NCBI GenBank assembly: GCA_030770535.1
Contig: JASVEC010000042.1
Location: 248,001 to 312,000, forward strand
Origin: Batkoa obscura
Lineage: Eukaryota; Entomophthoromycota; Entomophthoromycetes; Entomophthorales; Batkoaceae
Reading direction: 5' to 3'
DNA: 64,000 nucleotides
This document shows positions 1 to 10,672 of this stretch, in pieces. The translations under genes and the position numbers were made by a program. The notes below the pieces were generated by a model. It was given only the letters and a program-made list of their open reading frames with translations. It had not been told where the DNA came from and did no database searches. Within the stretch, counting starts at the first letter, position 1. Each line of letters starts with the position of its first letter.

Positions 1-2
1 AA

Positions 3-341
3 AATCAATTAAACCAGTGGCAACTTCCAGTTGACTTGAGTTATTTCCAAGAATCAAACGGTTCTTCTACTCCTGAAACTGATTTAAGCTACAATTCAAC
101 TTTAAATACACCTTTAGTTAACGGACAAAACAGCTGGGAATTCCAAGATGTTTTCTTGACTAAGCCAGAACCATCTTATGATTATTCTAATTTAGATTAT
201 AATAATCGTAGTGGTAAAATTGATGATATCCTAAACCAACCTCAGTTATTTGAGTCTATTCAAGATAAATTCCATCCTTCTCGCCTTCCACCTTTACAAC
301 ACTTATTAGAAAACACCTCCAAATCAAATGTTCAGTTGTAA
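3..341 (+). CDS. 3' end of an unrecognised protein gene (partial)
   Basis: An open frame enters from the left edge and ends at TAA (339-341). It reads NQLNQWQLPVDLSYFQESNG onward and continues for about 112 residues, so this is the C-terminal part of a longer protein. The piece is rich in Ser, Asn, Leu and Pro and has no membrane segment, Cys pattern or domain I recognise. The short Pro-rich end (near PSRLPPLQHLLEN) resembles disordered tails of regulators, but that is only an impression. An upstream intron acceptor inside the first 30 bases (cttccag) cannot be excluded, so the coding start within the window is uncertain. No neighbouring gene lies downstream for 2.6 kb. Confidence 0.6.
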   Translation, partial: NQLNQWQLPVDLSYFQESNGSSTPETDLSYNSTLNTPLVNGQNSWEFQDVFLTKPEPSYDYSNLDYNNRSGKIDDILNQPQLFESIQDKFHPSRLPPLQHLLENTSKSNVQL

Positions 342-3019
342 ACTAAAACATAGCCATCTCCCCTTCCTTTGCATGAATAACTTATTTTTGCTCCTAATTT
401 AAATGTACTTTAATAGTGTAAATTAAATAAATTCTATTTATTAAGTAATCTCTAATACATTTTATTTTTTAACATAATAACAAGTTTTCATTTAGACATA
501 TAATTGTTATATCATTTAATATTATCCTTAGCACATGTTTAAATGGTTAACGTTTTTTCAAAAGAAAAAAGGGTTAAGGGTGTATATAATAAAATTATTT
601 TTAGTATATTTACCCTTACTTTTGGGAGCTAAAAAAATCAATTGTTTTACAAACTAAGTATATTTAATTATATTAGTTACACATAGCATGCATTATACTC
701 AAATGTCATACCCTTGTGATAATATTAATTTTATTTACAAAACAGATAAAAAAATGATTTATTTTTACAGTTGATAAATCTACTTATTGAAATAAAGTTG
801 TTTAATATATAACTTCATAAAGCAACCATATTTTAAGAAATCAAAGTTTGAAAAGTTAAATTATTATGTATAATAGGTGGCCATCAAAATATATATCAGC
901 CTGTTAAAAATAAGTTTCAGAGTTCTTTTTGAATAAATACTAGTATATACATGGGTTTTCTAATAAAATTAATAAATGAAAACAACCTAAACGTGTATTT
1001 AACAATCCTTTATATCAAGAACAATAAAATTTTATACTCATATTGCTATTTATAAAATTAAGATAGATTAAACTGGGACTTGTATTTAAAAATAGAACTT
1101 CATTCTCTGTCTAAGGTTTTTAACTTAAATTCAAATATGACTATTTTGAGTTCCCATCTGTTACAAAACTTAGAGTTTGAAAGAAATGGTTGAGTTAATT
1201 TTTTAAATTCCAAGTTTTAAAAGGAAGGCTTTCATTTATTTAAAGGTTTAGATAGTTGACATTTTTGGTTTTTACAGCATGTACTACATTATCACCTGAA
1301 AAAGATGTGGTAGTCAAAAACATCTCATTTTTTGATTTAACAATATAGCTGAAAAATCAGAGTTCCTAGCACAAATAGTTTTAAAAACTATTAAGCTATT
1401 CACCTTATTTGTATATACTTCTAATTTATCTAATTGACTGCTGTTTTATGACAAAATCGTTATTTTCTCTGTTTTTCATTAATGTGATATTTAAGGCTTA
1501 GGCACAAACAATATGATAATATTAATAGTATAACTTCTGAATCATTATTGTTAATAATGATTTTTTTATAAATAGGGGTCTTTTGCCTCAAAATATTCAT
1601 AGTAAAAATGATATGTTAAAAAAGGGTTAAAGAGTTATATGCTAAGCATTTTGCTCTGTATAAGTCCGAAAAAGGTTTCAAGGTTTAGGGCATCTTCACT
1701 TCATTCTCTGATTAATTTCTAATATTTAACTAAATTCTTGGGTATGGAACAATGGTATTTTTTTAAGGATTGAGGGTTTTTTTGCCTTCTTAATAAGGAG
1801 TTTTTTTAAAATATTATTGAATTACACCATGAGATATTGTTATTCAGAAGGGTATTAATTTACAGTCTTACAATATTTAAAGTAAGTATTTGTTTTAGAA
1901 AACCTGCATTCAAGTGTAAAAAACAAGTAAGGTCGATAAATTTAGTATTAAATGTATCCAGTACCAATTTAGATCTCAGCAATACAGATTGCCCATTACA
2001 CATTCTATAAACATCCATGTGAAACTACCAATAATGACTTTTAGAGTACATCTCCTATTCTATAAAATAACAATAACCAAAAATGTCTTTATATTAAAAG
2101 CAAAATTTCAAATGTCACTGAAGCTATTTCTACTTTCTGATTTATAGGATTATAATAGCTGTTATATATATTTTACTTTAAAGTTTTCGACTACTTTGAT
2201 TTTAAGGTTTATGTCAGAAAGCAGTCCCTTTAATCGTTAAAAATTAAAATATATGCTAGAATAATAGCGAATATCATGTACAAATAAATTCAAAATCAAA
2301 GTTGATATAGACTATTAACATATCAAGGATTTTGACCTGATATGGTGGATATCTAGGAGACATACACTAAGCTCATACCATAACTGAAATAACAATTAAA
2401 AGATGGGACAAGGTAGCCATCTAACTTTTAGAAGTTGATTTAGTAGATTTATTATTTTAAGCAATTTGTTAATAACTGGATTATGTTTCTACTGAGTCCA
2501 AAATTTGCAATTGTAATAAAATAAGCATTCTCAGATATATTTTTTGATAACTCACTAGGTAAATAATATCAATGAGCTCATATAAAAATATAAAAGAGAA
2601 AAAAGGCTATTTTCAGTAACAATCAATCTCACAACCAATTTTTTATTCAAAATGCTTTCATAATTTAATAAATTGGCTTTACATTACAAAAATCTGGTTT
2701 TATAATATCTGATAGAAAATGGCCGATAGAAAATAGCCGATAAAAAATACTTAAATTGTTTTTTTCTAAATTACAAGAGCTGTATTTGACACCTATGTTT
2801 ATATTACAGCTAATAGTAACATTTGATATCTATAAATATTCATTAAAACCATTATCACTAAGCTTATATTTAATTATAGTCTAGTTAATAAGAAAAGAAA
2901 GTTCAATAATCAAGGTTTGAGCAGTTAATTTAATACAGAGTAATGTTTCGATAATCCTTTATTTACAATTTTGACAAGTCTGTAGAAAAACTATACCTAT
3001 TTAAAATTGGCTTGTATTA
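342..3019. other. Gene-poor AT-rich stretch
   Basis: About 2.7 kb of AT-rich sequence without an open frame or splice pattern that I can defend on either strand. The only structure noticed is a short run of degenerate repeats near 2711-2748. It may hold 3' untranslated sequence of the gene at 3-341. Confidence 0.6.
2711..2748. repeat. Three degenerate 13-14 bp direct repeats
   Basis: The unit gatagaaaatggcc is followed by gatagaaaatagcc and gataaaaaat. This is a small tandem array with substitutions in the second and third copies. No function is suggested by position. Confidence 0.6.
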
Positions 3020-3304
3020 TTATTTATTTTTCCTAGGACACTGGCAATATTCTGCATGAGTTATATATGTATGAGTTTCTGAAAACTTGCATTTGAATGT
3101 TTTGAGTATGTTCTTGTTAGTTTCAAATTTACATCCAAATTCTCCTTCTGTAATCTCGTGATGACTAGTGAATGCCGAATTCTGATATACATTATATCCC
3201 CCTTTGATAACCTTACTCGCAACTATAACATTTAGACTAGTCGAAAGTATAGACCTCAAATCTCTTTGGTGATGAACTAGGGTGTTCCATATAGTGGCTC
3301 TCAT
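3020..3304 (-). CDS. Small lineage-specific protein, family of three (copy C)
   Basis: A 94-residue frame starting with ATG at 3304. Its first 45 residues match two other small frames in this window (29711-29974 and 31438-31671). Shared pattern: Met, Arg or Gln-Pro/Ala-Thr/Ile, Ile/Leu-Trp, then a basic stretch, then a moderately hydrophobic segment ending in SK, then Tyr-xx-Tyr-Gln. The hydrophobic stretch (about residues 18-34) could be a membrane anchor or amphipathic helix. The C-terminal half is unlike the other copies and contains Cys residues and HAEYCQC near the end. No known domain is recognised. Conservation of the first half in three separate places in AT-rich DNA argues that it is, or recently was, a real gene. 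Function unknown. Confidence 0.55.
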   Translation of the reverse strand: MRATIWNTLVHHQRDLRSILSTSLNVIVASKVIKGGYNVYQNSAFTSHHEITEGEFGCKFETNKNILKTFKCKFSETHTYITHAEYCQCPRKNK

Positions 3305-3457
3305 TTTTCTGATATTATATGTTAATATATTGTAAATTATTATATTGATGTTGTATCCTAAATATAAGGTGTTTTAATTTAATCAATCACCTACTTCTAT
3401 TAGACTTATATATGTTTGAAATTTTTTAAAAGTGCTGGACACCTATGATAAATATAT

Positions 3458-3500
3458 TCTTTAATATGACTCATCTTTAATATGACTCATCTTTAATATA
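3458..3500. repeat. Tandem repeat of 16 bp, about 2.6 copies
   Basis: Unit tctttaatatgactca occurs twice exactly and a third time in part (tctttaatata). It lies about 150 bp upstream of the small gene at 3020-3304 on that gene's strand. Confidence 0.75.
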
Positions 3501-4251
3501 TTTTATAGGAACAATATGCCAATGGCTAAATTTTTAACATTAAAAAATTGTTATAAAAAGTGATTTTCAAGAATTTAATAAAATTAGTGAAGCTATAGCT
3601 TGATTTGCTAATTATTACTCAAAATTTAAATTTAGGCTTTCAAGGAACTGCATATTTAGATACAATTATGATTGTGGATTACAAACTGCAATTAGCTATT
3701 ATTTATTATTGTTAATTTGCTAAAAATTTCTATTATATGCATTTCTGACTTTTATAGGTTGATTTAATTTTAAAAGTATGGAATTTTAGTTATTTAAATC
3801 AATGATTGGTGTTAAAAGCAGCTATTGCTTAGTTGGCTACACTGTAAGTCGAAAGGTCTTAGTTTATGTGACTAAGATAGACTTGAATTATGAAGAATAG
3901 CACGTAATAAGTTATGGACTATGTAAAACAGATAGAATAGACAATACTAATGTAAAACCTACGTAAAATACTATTAAGTAAACTTAGTGGCTTTGTTAAA
4001 TGTTCGAGATATCAGGGAATAATTCAGTTAAAAAGCCTAGAACTACTATACTCTAAAATCTCTTTTATACTCTGAAAAATATAAATATCAAAACGAGAAG
4101 ATAAAATCCTTTGGAGTGAAGCTAGAAATTCTCATAGCAAATCAAACTAAGAGCGTGCGATTAGTTGTCTCTAAACTCGAAAACACAACAGCTTAGGCGA
4201 TCATTATGCTATAATTAACCATGGGGCTGGCAAAGCGATATTTCATAATAC
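3501..4251. other. Noncoding AT-rich stretch
   Basis: No open frame, repeat or RNA signature that I can support. It ends at the truncated transposon copy. Confidence 0.5.
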
Positions 4252-5072
4252 GTATTATCTGATGAATATTTACTATCATTATTTTTTTATTAAGCCTTGA
4301 TAAAATGAATTATTTAGTAAATATTGTATAATAGTTTCAATTTGCTCATATTTAGTTTTTTTTGTATTTTTGACAATAGGTTATAATATTGATGTTTAAT
4401 TATTATTATTACTTATTTTTGAATAATCATACTGATTTCTATTTATATTGAACCCAAAACTTTTACAATCATCAAAAGAGTGTACTGAAGCTATAGTTGA
4501 TAATAACGCTATTTGTTGATTTTTATTTCCTGTTTTTCTTAAAGCAATAGTTTTATACGTTGCTTGATTAAGTTTATTATTATCAATAGTAAACTTTGAT
4601 AATATATCTTTTCTTTGTTTTGTTTTATTGTAAAATTCCATAAACCCTGGGTTATTATAAGTAGCTCTTAAAATTGATACAAATGAATTGTAATGTTTAT
4701 ATTAGTACTCCTCCCTATTGTATTGAAATTTTCAAAAATTCCATTTCGAAGTTTAGTTATGAAAGTTTGCATTTTATTTTTATTTCAACAAAAAATAAAG
4801 TCAAATAACTGTATTTATGTGATTATATAGCTATATACTATATATTTATTAGATATTTAACAGAAACAACATAAAGCATATAGTTAGAAAAATTAACCAT
4901 TTAAGAGAAAGAAAAAATTAAAATAAGTTTTTTAAGTTAAATAAAGTGATTTAATTTTAGACTTTTTAGATTTAACCGTCACGTTAAAGATACAAATTTA
5001 AAAATTTAAAAATTTAAAAATTAGATTAATTTGAAAGTAAATTCTGAAACCAACTCCGACAACCCTATTTAA
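4252..5072 (-). mobile_element. Truncated copy of the DDE transposon seen at 37032-39654
   Basis: This stretch matches 38842-39654 almost end to end: coding part, 5' flank and terminal sequence. Within it, an 81-residue frame (4396-4641) starts MEFYNKTKQRKD and aligns with residues 45 onward of the N-terminal transposase frame at 38860-39357. The upstream part of the same protein is present but frame-broken. The outer end retains gacaaccc, the inner part of the terminal inverted repeat. Everything beyond the N-terminal coding segment, including the catalytic core and the opposite terminus, is missing. The copy is therefore a dead fragment. A MITE lies just beyond its outer end (5099-5208), as in the longer copy. 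Confidence 0.85.
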
Positions 5073-5098
5073 ATTTTGTTTTAAACTTTCGTTTTTAA

Positions 5099-5208
5099 TA
5101 CATGGGGATATATTTTTGTGTTTAAGAATTTTACTAACAATTTTTTTGCTCAAATAGCGCTTAAAAGATAGAAAAAGTGGTGAAGCCAAAAAAGACACCC
5201 TTCATATA
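5099..5208 (+). mobile_element. MITE of the ATATGGGG family
   Basis: Starts acatggggatatattttt and ends gacacccttcatat. The core carries the family signature: gtttaagaattttactaac, then gctcaaatagcgcttaaaa, then gatgaagccaaaaaa-like sequence. The ends are slightly decayed. It sits about 25 bp beyond the end of the truncated transposon. Confidence 0.85.
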
Positions 5209-7221
5209 TTTTGAATAAATTTTATAATAACACCTTTTACTTTATGTTATATAGTTTATAGTTTATTGCATATATTTTTTACTAGTTTAAGTCTGCCTTA
5301 GTTATATAAGCTAAAACTTTTTAACTTATGGCCAGTTAATTAAGCAAATACTACTTTTAACTTAATTGCTAGTACCAACTCTTATATTAGCTTTGTAAAT
5401 AATTGAAAGCTATTTAACATGTTTGGAATAACTATAACAATATTCAAAAAAATTAATTTCGGCTTTTATACCTGCTTAACATTTTTACACTTTTTAATGC
5501 TAAACTCAGTAACTATGTTAATATTATTTGTACTTTAAAGTTGGTTTTAACGTTAAAATAGTTTTTTTGATAATATAACAATGAAAGTAAGTTTTATCTA
5601 TATAAATAAATTTACAATTTTATAATTTTTTATATTTGTTAATATGAAATTTTTGGCAAATCAACAATATGAAAGAATCTAATTACAACTGTAATACATT
5701 TACATTTTTTCCAACTTATCTTCATTAGTTTCTATCTCAATTTGAAACAAAATAGACTTTAATCCAATTATGTTAATAGAAAATATTTATAATCTTGTAA
5801 GAAAGTAACTTTATTATAAATTAAATTCAAACTAACAAAAATAGGCTAGTAAAAAATGTAAATATATAACCAAGGCTGTACTTATTTTATCTCCATACTT
5901 TTATTATCGATATAAATTGAAAGATTTTATGGTACGCTTAAAGTACATTTTCTGACTTTCATATACATTTTATTTTTATTTTTATTTTTAGTCATTTACA
6001 GAGCCTTTTAAAATATTTTTTAAGACTTTGAAAAATCTAAAAAAGTACAATTACTTTGTATAGATCATAAAAAATTAATTATGACATTGACGTTTTTTAA
6101 AACTACAAAGCATTGGTATTACTAGATGAGTAAAAGTATATTTTAATTAATATATGGGGATGTATTTTTGTGTTTAAGAATTTTACTGACAATCTTTCCG
6201 CTCAAATAGCGCTTAAAAAATGGAAAAAATAATGAAGTCAAAAGAAACACTCCCATATTTTATCTCGTATCTACTGTGTGTACTTAAATACATGATGTCC
6301 ATATTAATAAACCTATATCATTTATCCGATTTTCTTTTTTAATGTTCTCCGATTTCAAATTAGATTATATATTATAATTATAAAATAAAATTTTTTTGCG
6401 AATAGATCATAAGTTGTATCAACCTAAATTAGTAACTAATATAGGTTTTTGGTAAATCAAATCGTTAAGAAGAAATAAACAATTAAGTTGATTAAGGTTA
6501 ATAACTTGTATGAAACTCGATATTATAAATAGCAAAAAGCATAGTGATATAATATAATAAAGTGAAGATTAATTGTTTTCATTTATGCCTTAAATACTGG
6601 CTAAACAATAATATTGTTAATAATAAAAATTCAAAATTGATTGATCTTAAAACATACTATGTACATTTTAAAAATTATTATTGTAAAAATTATTATAGTT
6701 TTTTCAAGTAGCAAAGTTTGTTGTTAAGCTTATATTTATATAAAGCCTTTTAATTAAGAAATATAGTTATTTCCCAAGCTATTCTGATCTATATTAATAT
6801 AATCAATAAAAATTAATTAGCAACATTTTAGCTATTTGAAATATCATTAACTATATTCGCATTAATATATTATTCTAGTACTTTGTATTATCTATAGTTA
6901 AACCATGGTATTATAAAATATCCTCATCTAATCAGATATTACAATTAAACTATTGTTACAAGGTAAATGAATATAATTAGTCATCTATAATTAGTTAAGA
7001 GAGCAATGTTATAAGATTAGAACTAAAATTAGAACAACGTTAAATATAATACCAATTTAGGGTAGAATTTTAACTTAATTGTTTTTTAGAAAATAGTCTA
7101 CATTAGTATCATATTATATTAACGCTAATAGTGCTTGAAATAAAAAAGTGTTAAAATAAATAAAATGATATTAGTAATAGCTTGAATAGCTAAAAAAAGT
7201 TATTTTTATTATTATGTCAAG
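5209..7221. other. Gene-poor AT-rich stretch upstream of the laccase arm
   Basis: Two kilobases without a supportable gene. It contains one MITE (6152-6258). The right limit is the outer edge of the inverted duplication. Confidence 0.55.
6152..6258 (+). mobile_element. MITE of the ATATGGGG family
   Basis: A 107 bp copy running from atatggggatgtattttt to cactcccatat. The family core is well kept (tccgctcaaatagcgcttaa). It looks like one of the younger copies. Confidence 0.92.
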
Positions 7222-7443
7222 CTATCAGATGAGGCGTTATTGAAAATTGCACAAAAAAGAAAATTCTTTTGGTGTAATAAAATTTTAATACTAATTTAGG
7301 ATGTTTAAATTATTTTTATAAATGGAAGCATTTACCTGAGAATAAAAAATAATTTATATAACTCAACATTGTTTAATAAATGGTTAACACCAAATACATT
7401 CGTGTTAATTATAACAATAAATACCTCACTGGTATTGAAACAG

Positions 7444-7451
7444 TATAAATA
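7444..7451 (+). promoter_or_regulatory. TATA-like box of laccase copy 1
   Basis: tataaata lies about 40 bp upstream of the ATG at 7490. The same box is present at the mirror position in arm 2. Its spacing to the start codon is short, so the 5' untranslated region would be very short. Inference from sequence only. Confidence 0.45.
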
Positions 7452-7489
7452 TAAACAAAAATAACTCACATTAATTATAACATTTAAAT

Positions 7490-9202
7490 ATGAAGTGTTT
7501 CATTAGTTTATTGCTCGCATCTATTATTAATTCTGCCACTTTGAACTTTGATTGGGAAGTAAAAGAAGGTAGAATTGCGCCTGATAACTTTGCTTTTGAA
7601 GGTATATTATTCAATGGTCAATACCCTGCTCCTACTATCAATGCTACTGCTGGTGATACTATTGTTGTAAAAGTACGTAATAGACTTAACAAAGATTTCT
7701 CTATTCATTGGCATGGAATGGTTCAGAAAGGTACTGTTGGTTCTGATGGTGTACCATATGTTAGTTCTCCTCCTATTAAGCCAGGTGAAGACTTTTTATA
7801 CAATTTCCATGTAAATGATCAAACTGGTACTTGGTGGTACCATGCTCATACTGGATTAGATGCTGAACATGCTTATGGGGCATTAATTGTTCAAGATAAA
7901 AAAGATGTTTGGAGTGATATAGTAAAATTCGATCCAAGATATCGTTATGATGAGGATAGAGTAGTAATGCTATCTGAAATATGGCATAAACCAAGTGATG
8001 AAATGCTTAAAGGACTTTTAGAATTACCATTTAGATTCGTTGGTGGTGCTGATAGTATTTTAACGAATGGTATGACTTATAAAGTATGGGATACTAAAGG
8101 TGCTGATAATTCTACTGTACCATTTAATAAAGGGTTTAATGTCATTGATGTAAAACCAAATAAGAGATATAGATTACGCTTAATTGGTGCCAATGGACTT
8201 TCATTCCTTACCTTTCGTATTCCAGGACATAAGTTTACCTTAATTGAAGCTGATGGTACTATTATTGAACCAATTGAAGTTGATAGAGTTGAAATAGGAC
8301 CTGGCCAAAGATATTCCGTAATCATGGAAACAAATCAACCAATTTCTAACTATTATACTTATACTCAAGTCAGTGGTGGATCTGCTAATCCTAACAATGG
8401 TGTTGCTATTCTTCATTACGAAGGTGCTGAAAATCCAAGCACTTTAAAAAGGACTCCAGCTACTCCACCAACACCTACTGGACCATTCAATCGTTGGGTA
8501 GAATCACAATTAGCTACAAGTAAATGGTACAATAAGGGACTTAACTCTCACTTTTATCCAGTTCCTAAAAAAGTTACCAACGAAATTGTATTAAACATTA
8601 TTTCAGCTACTCACGAAGGTCATCCAATCTTTACTATCAATGATGTTGTTTCAAAGCCAAGGAATTCAACTGTATGGGATGATGTTATTGCTGGACGTCA
8701 TAAAGCTACCCCAGGTGTTTATGAAATTACTGAAGGGGAAGTTGTACAACTTGTTCTTCAACATTATATGCCTGCTGGAAGAACTTGTGCTTCTCACCCA
8801 TGGCATTTACATGGACACTCTTTCTTTGTTGTAGGTCAAGGTGCAGGTGTATATAATCCAGAGGTTGATGGAAAGGCTATTGATGCTAAATTAAGTACCT
8901 CTAATAAAATTCCAATCTATCGTGATACATTCATTCAATATGCTAATAATGTTAAAGAATCAGCTAGGTCCGCTACTAATCAATTATCAGATACCTTAGG
9001 TGTTAGAGTTAATAACGAAAACTCTAATGAAAATCTTTTTAGCTTTGGGAACTCTCGTGTTGCTGCTGATGATGTTCCATGTGGATGGTACGCTATTCGT
9101 TTCAATGCTGACAATCCAGGTTCATGGTTTATGCATTGTCATATTACTGCCCATTTAGTTATGGGTAAACAACTTGTTATCAATGAAAATTTTAGAAAAT
9201 AA
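7490..9202 (+). CDS. Secreted laccase-like multicopper oxidase, copy 1
   Basis: A 570-residue intronless gene. It begins with a signal peptide (MKCFISLLLASIINS-A). All four copper-ligand motifs are present: HWHG (about 73-76), WYHAH (117-120), HPWHLHGH (436-443) and HCHITAH (549-555). The family oxidises phenols, ascorbate or metal ions and reduces O2 to water at a trinuclear copper centre, normally outside the cell. The length fits three cupredoxin domains. An oddity is that the residue ten after the T1 cysteine (C550) is Lys560, where laccases usually have Leu, Phe or Met. The protein is identical in sequence to the copy at 24439-26151. The DNA differs at least at 8620, 8848 and 8857, all silent third positions. 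Substrate cannot be told: laccase, ascorbate oxidase-like and ferroxidase-like roles are all open. Confidence 0.95.
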   Translation: MKCFISLLLASIINSATLNFDWEVKEGRIAPDNFAFEGILFNGQYPAPTINATAGDTIVVKVRNRLNKDFSIHWHGMVQKGTVGSDGVPYVSSPPIKPGEDFLYNFHVNDQTGTWWYHAHTGLDAEHAYGALIVQDKKDVWSDIVKFDPRYRYDEDRVVMLSEIWHKPSDEMLKGLLELPFRFVGGADSILTNGMTYKVWDTKGADNSTVPFNKGFNVIDVKPNKRYRLRLIGANGLSFLTFRIPGHKFTLIEADGTIIEPIEVDRVEIGPGQRYSVIMETNQPISNYYTYTQVSGGSANPNNGVAILHYEGAENPSTLKRTPATPPTPTGPFNRWVESQLATSKWYNKGLNSHFYPVPKKVTNEIVLNIISATHEGHPIFTINDVVSKPRNSTVWDDVIAGRHKATPGVYEITEGEVVQLVLQHYMPAGRTCASHPWHLHGHSFFVVGQGAGVYNPEVDGKAIDAKLSTSNKIPIYRDTFIQYANNVKESARSATNQLSDTLGVRVNNENSNENLFSFGNSRVAADDVPCGWYAIRFNADNPGSWFMHCHITAHLVMGKQLVINENFRK

Positions 9203-9474
9203 GTACCTTAATATTACCATTATTTAGAATAAATTTATATGCTATTAATTTAATTTAATTATAATAATTTAATTTTGGAGATTATGTGATTTATACAATT
9301 ATTATTTTATACTGTAGCTAAAACTAAATCTAGGAAACAGAGGACATGTCAATTATAAAAAATAGTTCGCTCAACGTATCCTATAGTAAATCACAGTGTT
9401 TGTTTAGTTTTTAAAAAAACATTTAAATAATATGTTAATTTTAAAAAAAATAATTGCATATAATAATTTATTTT

Positions 9475-9993
9475 TTAAGCATATCTGACGTTACAAGCAG
9501 CACTCTTGAAAATTTGACACAGATAGCCGTTACCAGATCTACTAATTTTAAAAGTGTTGGCTGGGCAAGTAAATTGAACAGAATTGGAACCTTGTACTCC
9601 GCTAATCTTGTTGATGAAAAGAGTAGAAGTACCATCTCCATTATCAAAGTATTTAATGTCTGGGGAAAAGATAGTATAATAATTATCGACATCTCCATAA
9701 AATTGGTTAGGTCCATTCCAACCAGCCAAGCCACTATAGTATGGATTGCCATTATAGTAGCCTCCATCGCCGTAGGAGCCTTGACTGTGATCCCCAAATA
9801 AAAACCTACATACCGACTTTAAGACGTTAGCGATCAAGAAAAAGGTTTTTCCTTCAACGTTGCTTTTTGGAGCATTATTCAAAGTTGGAGTTACAGCTTC
9901 ACCTGCTGGTGGAATACTAACAGCGGCTTGGTTTGAAGCACTAGTGTAACCTAAAGTTACTAAACCTAAAAGAAAGATAGAAGTGAATTTCAT
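9475..9993 (-). CDS. Small secreted cysteine-containing protein, copy 1
   Basis: A 172-residue protein with an evident signal peptide (MKFTSIFLLGLVTLGYTSA). A short propeptide-like part rich in Pro and Ala follows (to about residue 45), then a mature part with a Gly/Tyr/Asn-rich linker and a C-terminal module holding CPANTFKI, GNGYLCQ and a late Cys before NVRY. Four cysteines outside the signal could form two disulfides. No known family is recognised. The first 50 or so residues are almost identical to the copy at 23683-24165, whereas the mature part differs at many positions and by an insertion of about 12 residues. It lies tail to tail with the laccase. A secreted effector, wall protein or antimicrobial role is possible but unsupported. 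Confidence 0.85.
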   Translation of the reverse strand: MKFTSIFLLGLVTLGYTSASNQAAVSIPPAGEAVTPTLNNAPKSNVEGKTFFLIANVLKSVCRFLFGDHSQGSYGDGGYYNGNPYYSGLAGWNGPNQFYGDVDNYYTIFSPDIKYFDNGDGTSTLFINKISGVQGSNSVQFTCPANTFKISRSGNGYLCQIFKSAACNVRYA

Positions 9994-10056
9994 TGTTTGT
10001 ATATCTGTATGCTTTGAATGTATTTTTTGATAATTTTTTGTTTGCTATTTTTATGC

Positions 10057-10063
10057 TTATATA
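10057..10063 (-). promoter_or_regulatory. TATA box of small secreted protein gene, copy 1
   Basis: On the minus strand tatataa lies 64 bp upstream of the ATG at 9993. It is conserved at exactly the same distance in the other arm. Confidence 0.6.
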
Positions 10064-10529
10064 CTTTTTTGAATTCCATGGATCTTTCATTGCTAGAAGT
10101 AAAACTTTAAAAACAACCTTAATTGTGACATAAATTTCTATTTAATCATAGCAAAATAGTCACTTATAAAATAAGGCTTATCGACTATAAAAAAGCCCTA
10201 ACTTTCAATGCTTTTGGGAATTTTTGGCTTTGGAATGGAACATTTTTAGGCTTTATCAAATCATCGTAATATTTATTTTGCATTCATGAATTGAAAATCA
10301 AATTGTAATGTTCTTTTATACAAATAAATATTTTAAATATCGATTATATTGTTTTGGAGTAATTTAAGATAAATCTGCCATAAAATAATATATTTAGATG
10401 CTGCATCTTATTATCAACTACTCATTTCCATTCTTTTTATCATATATAGCTTAAAATCTAGCCTTAAAAGTGTAAGTTATTGTTTACAATAATAAAAAGT
10501 GAAACATAGAAGTCAAAACATATTTAATT

Positions 10530-10634
10530 ATATGGGAATGTTTTTTGGCTTCATTACTTTTTCCATCTTTCAAGCGCTACTTGCGTGGAAAAATTGTTAG
10601 TAAAATTCTTAAATACAAAAATACATCCCCATAT
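10530..10634 (-). mobile_element. MITE of the ATATGGGG family, inserted in arm 1 only
   Basis: A 105 bp copy from atatgggaatgttttttggc to catccccatat. In arm 2 the matching site reads aattatatctttatt with a single atat, so this is a filled site with a readable empty site. The insertion is therefore younger than the last sequence exchange between the arms at this point. Confidence 0.95.
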
Positions 10635-10672
10635 CTTTATTACAATAAATTTATACTGAACATATATTATTA

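Larger units (their letters stand above)
7222..10672 (+). repeat. Inverted duplication, arm 1 (partner 23098-26419)
   Basis: The arm carries a laccase gene and a small secreted protein gene facing it tail to tail. Coordinates of arms 1 and 2 in the laccase block always sum to 33641, so there is no indel from 7222 to about 9250. I saw only a handful of substitutions there. Between about 9250 and 9835 the arms are clearly diverged. From about 9835 to 10672 they are near-identical again, except that arm 1 has a MITE at 10530-10634 which arm 2 lacks. The alternation suggests patchwise gene conversion on an older duplication. Confidence 0.95.

Noticed and set aside
7776-7994. Antisense frames inside the laccase genes (also 8077-8325 and mirror copies)
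   Set aside because: They lie fully inside a conserved gene in another frame and are repeated in arm 2 only because the gene is.
9454-9801. Frames overlapping the small secreted protein genes in other phases
   Set aside because: The secreted protein frame has a signal peptide, TATA box at fixed distance and a conserved paralog. The overlapping frames lack all of these.
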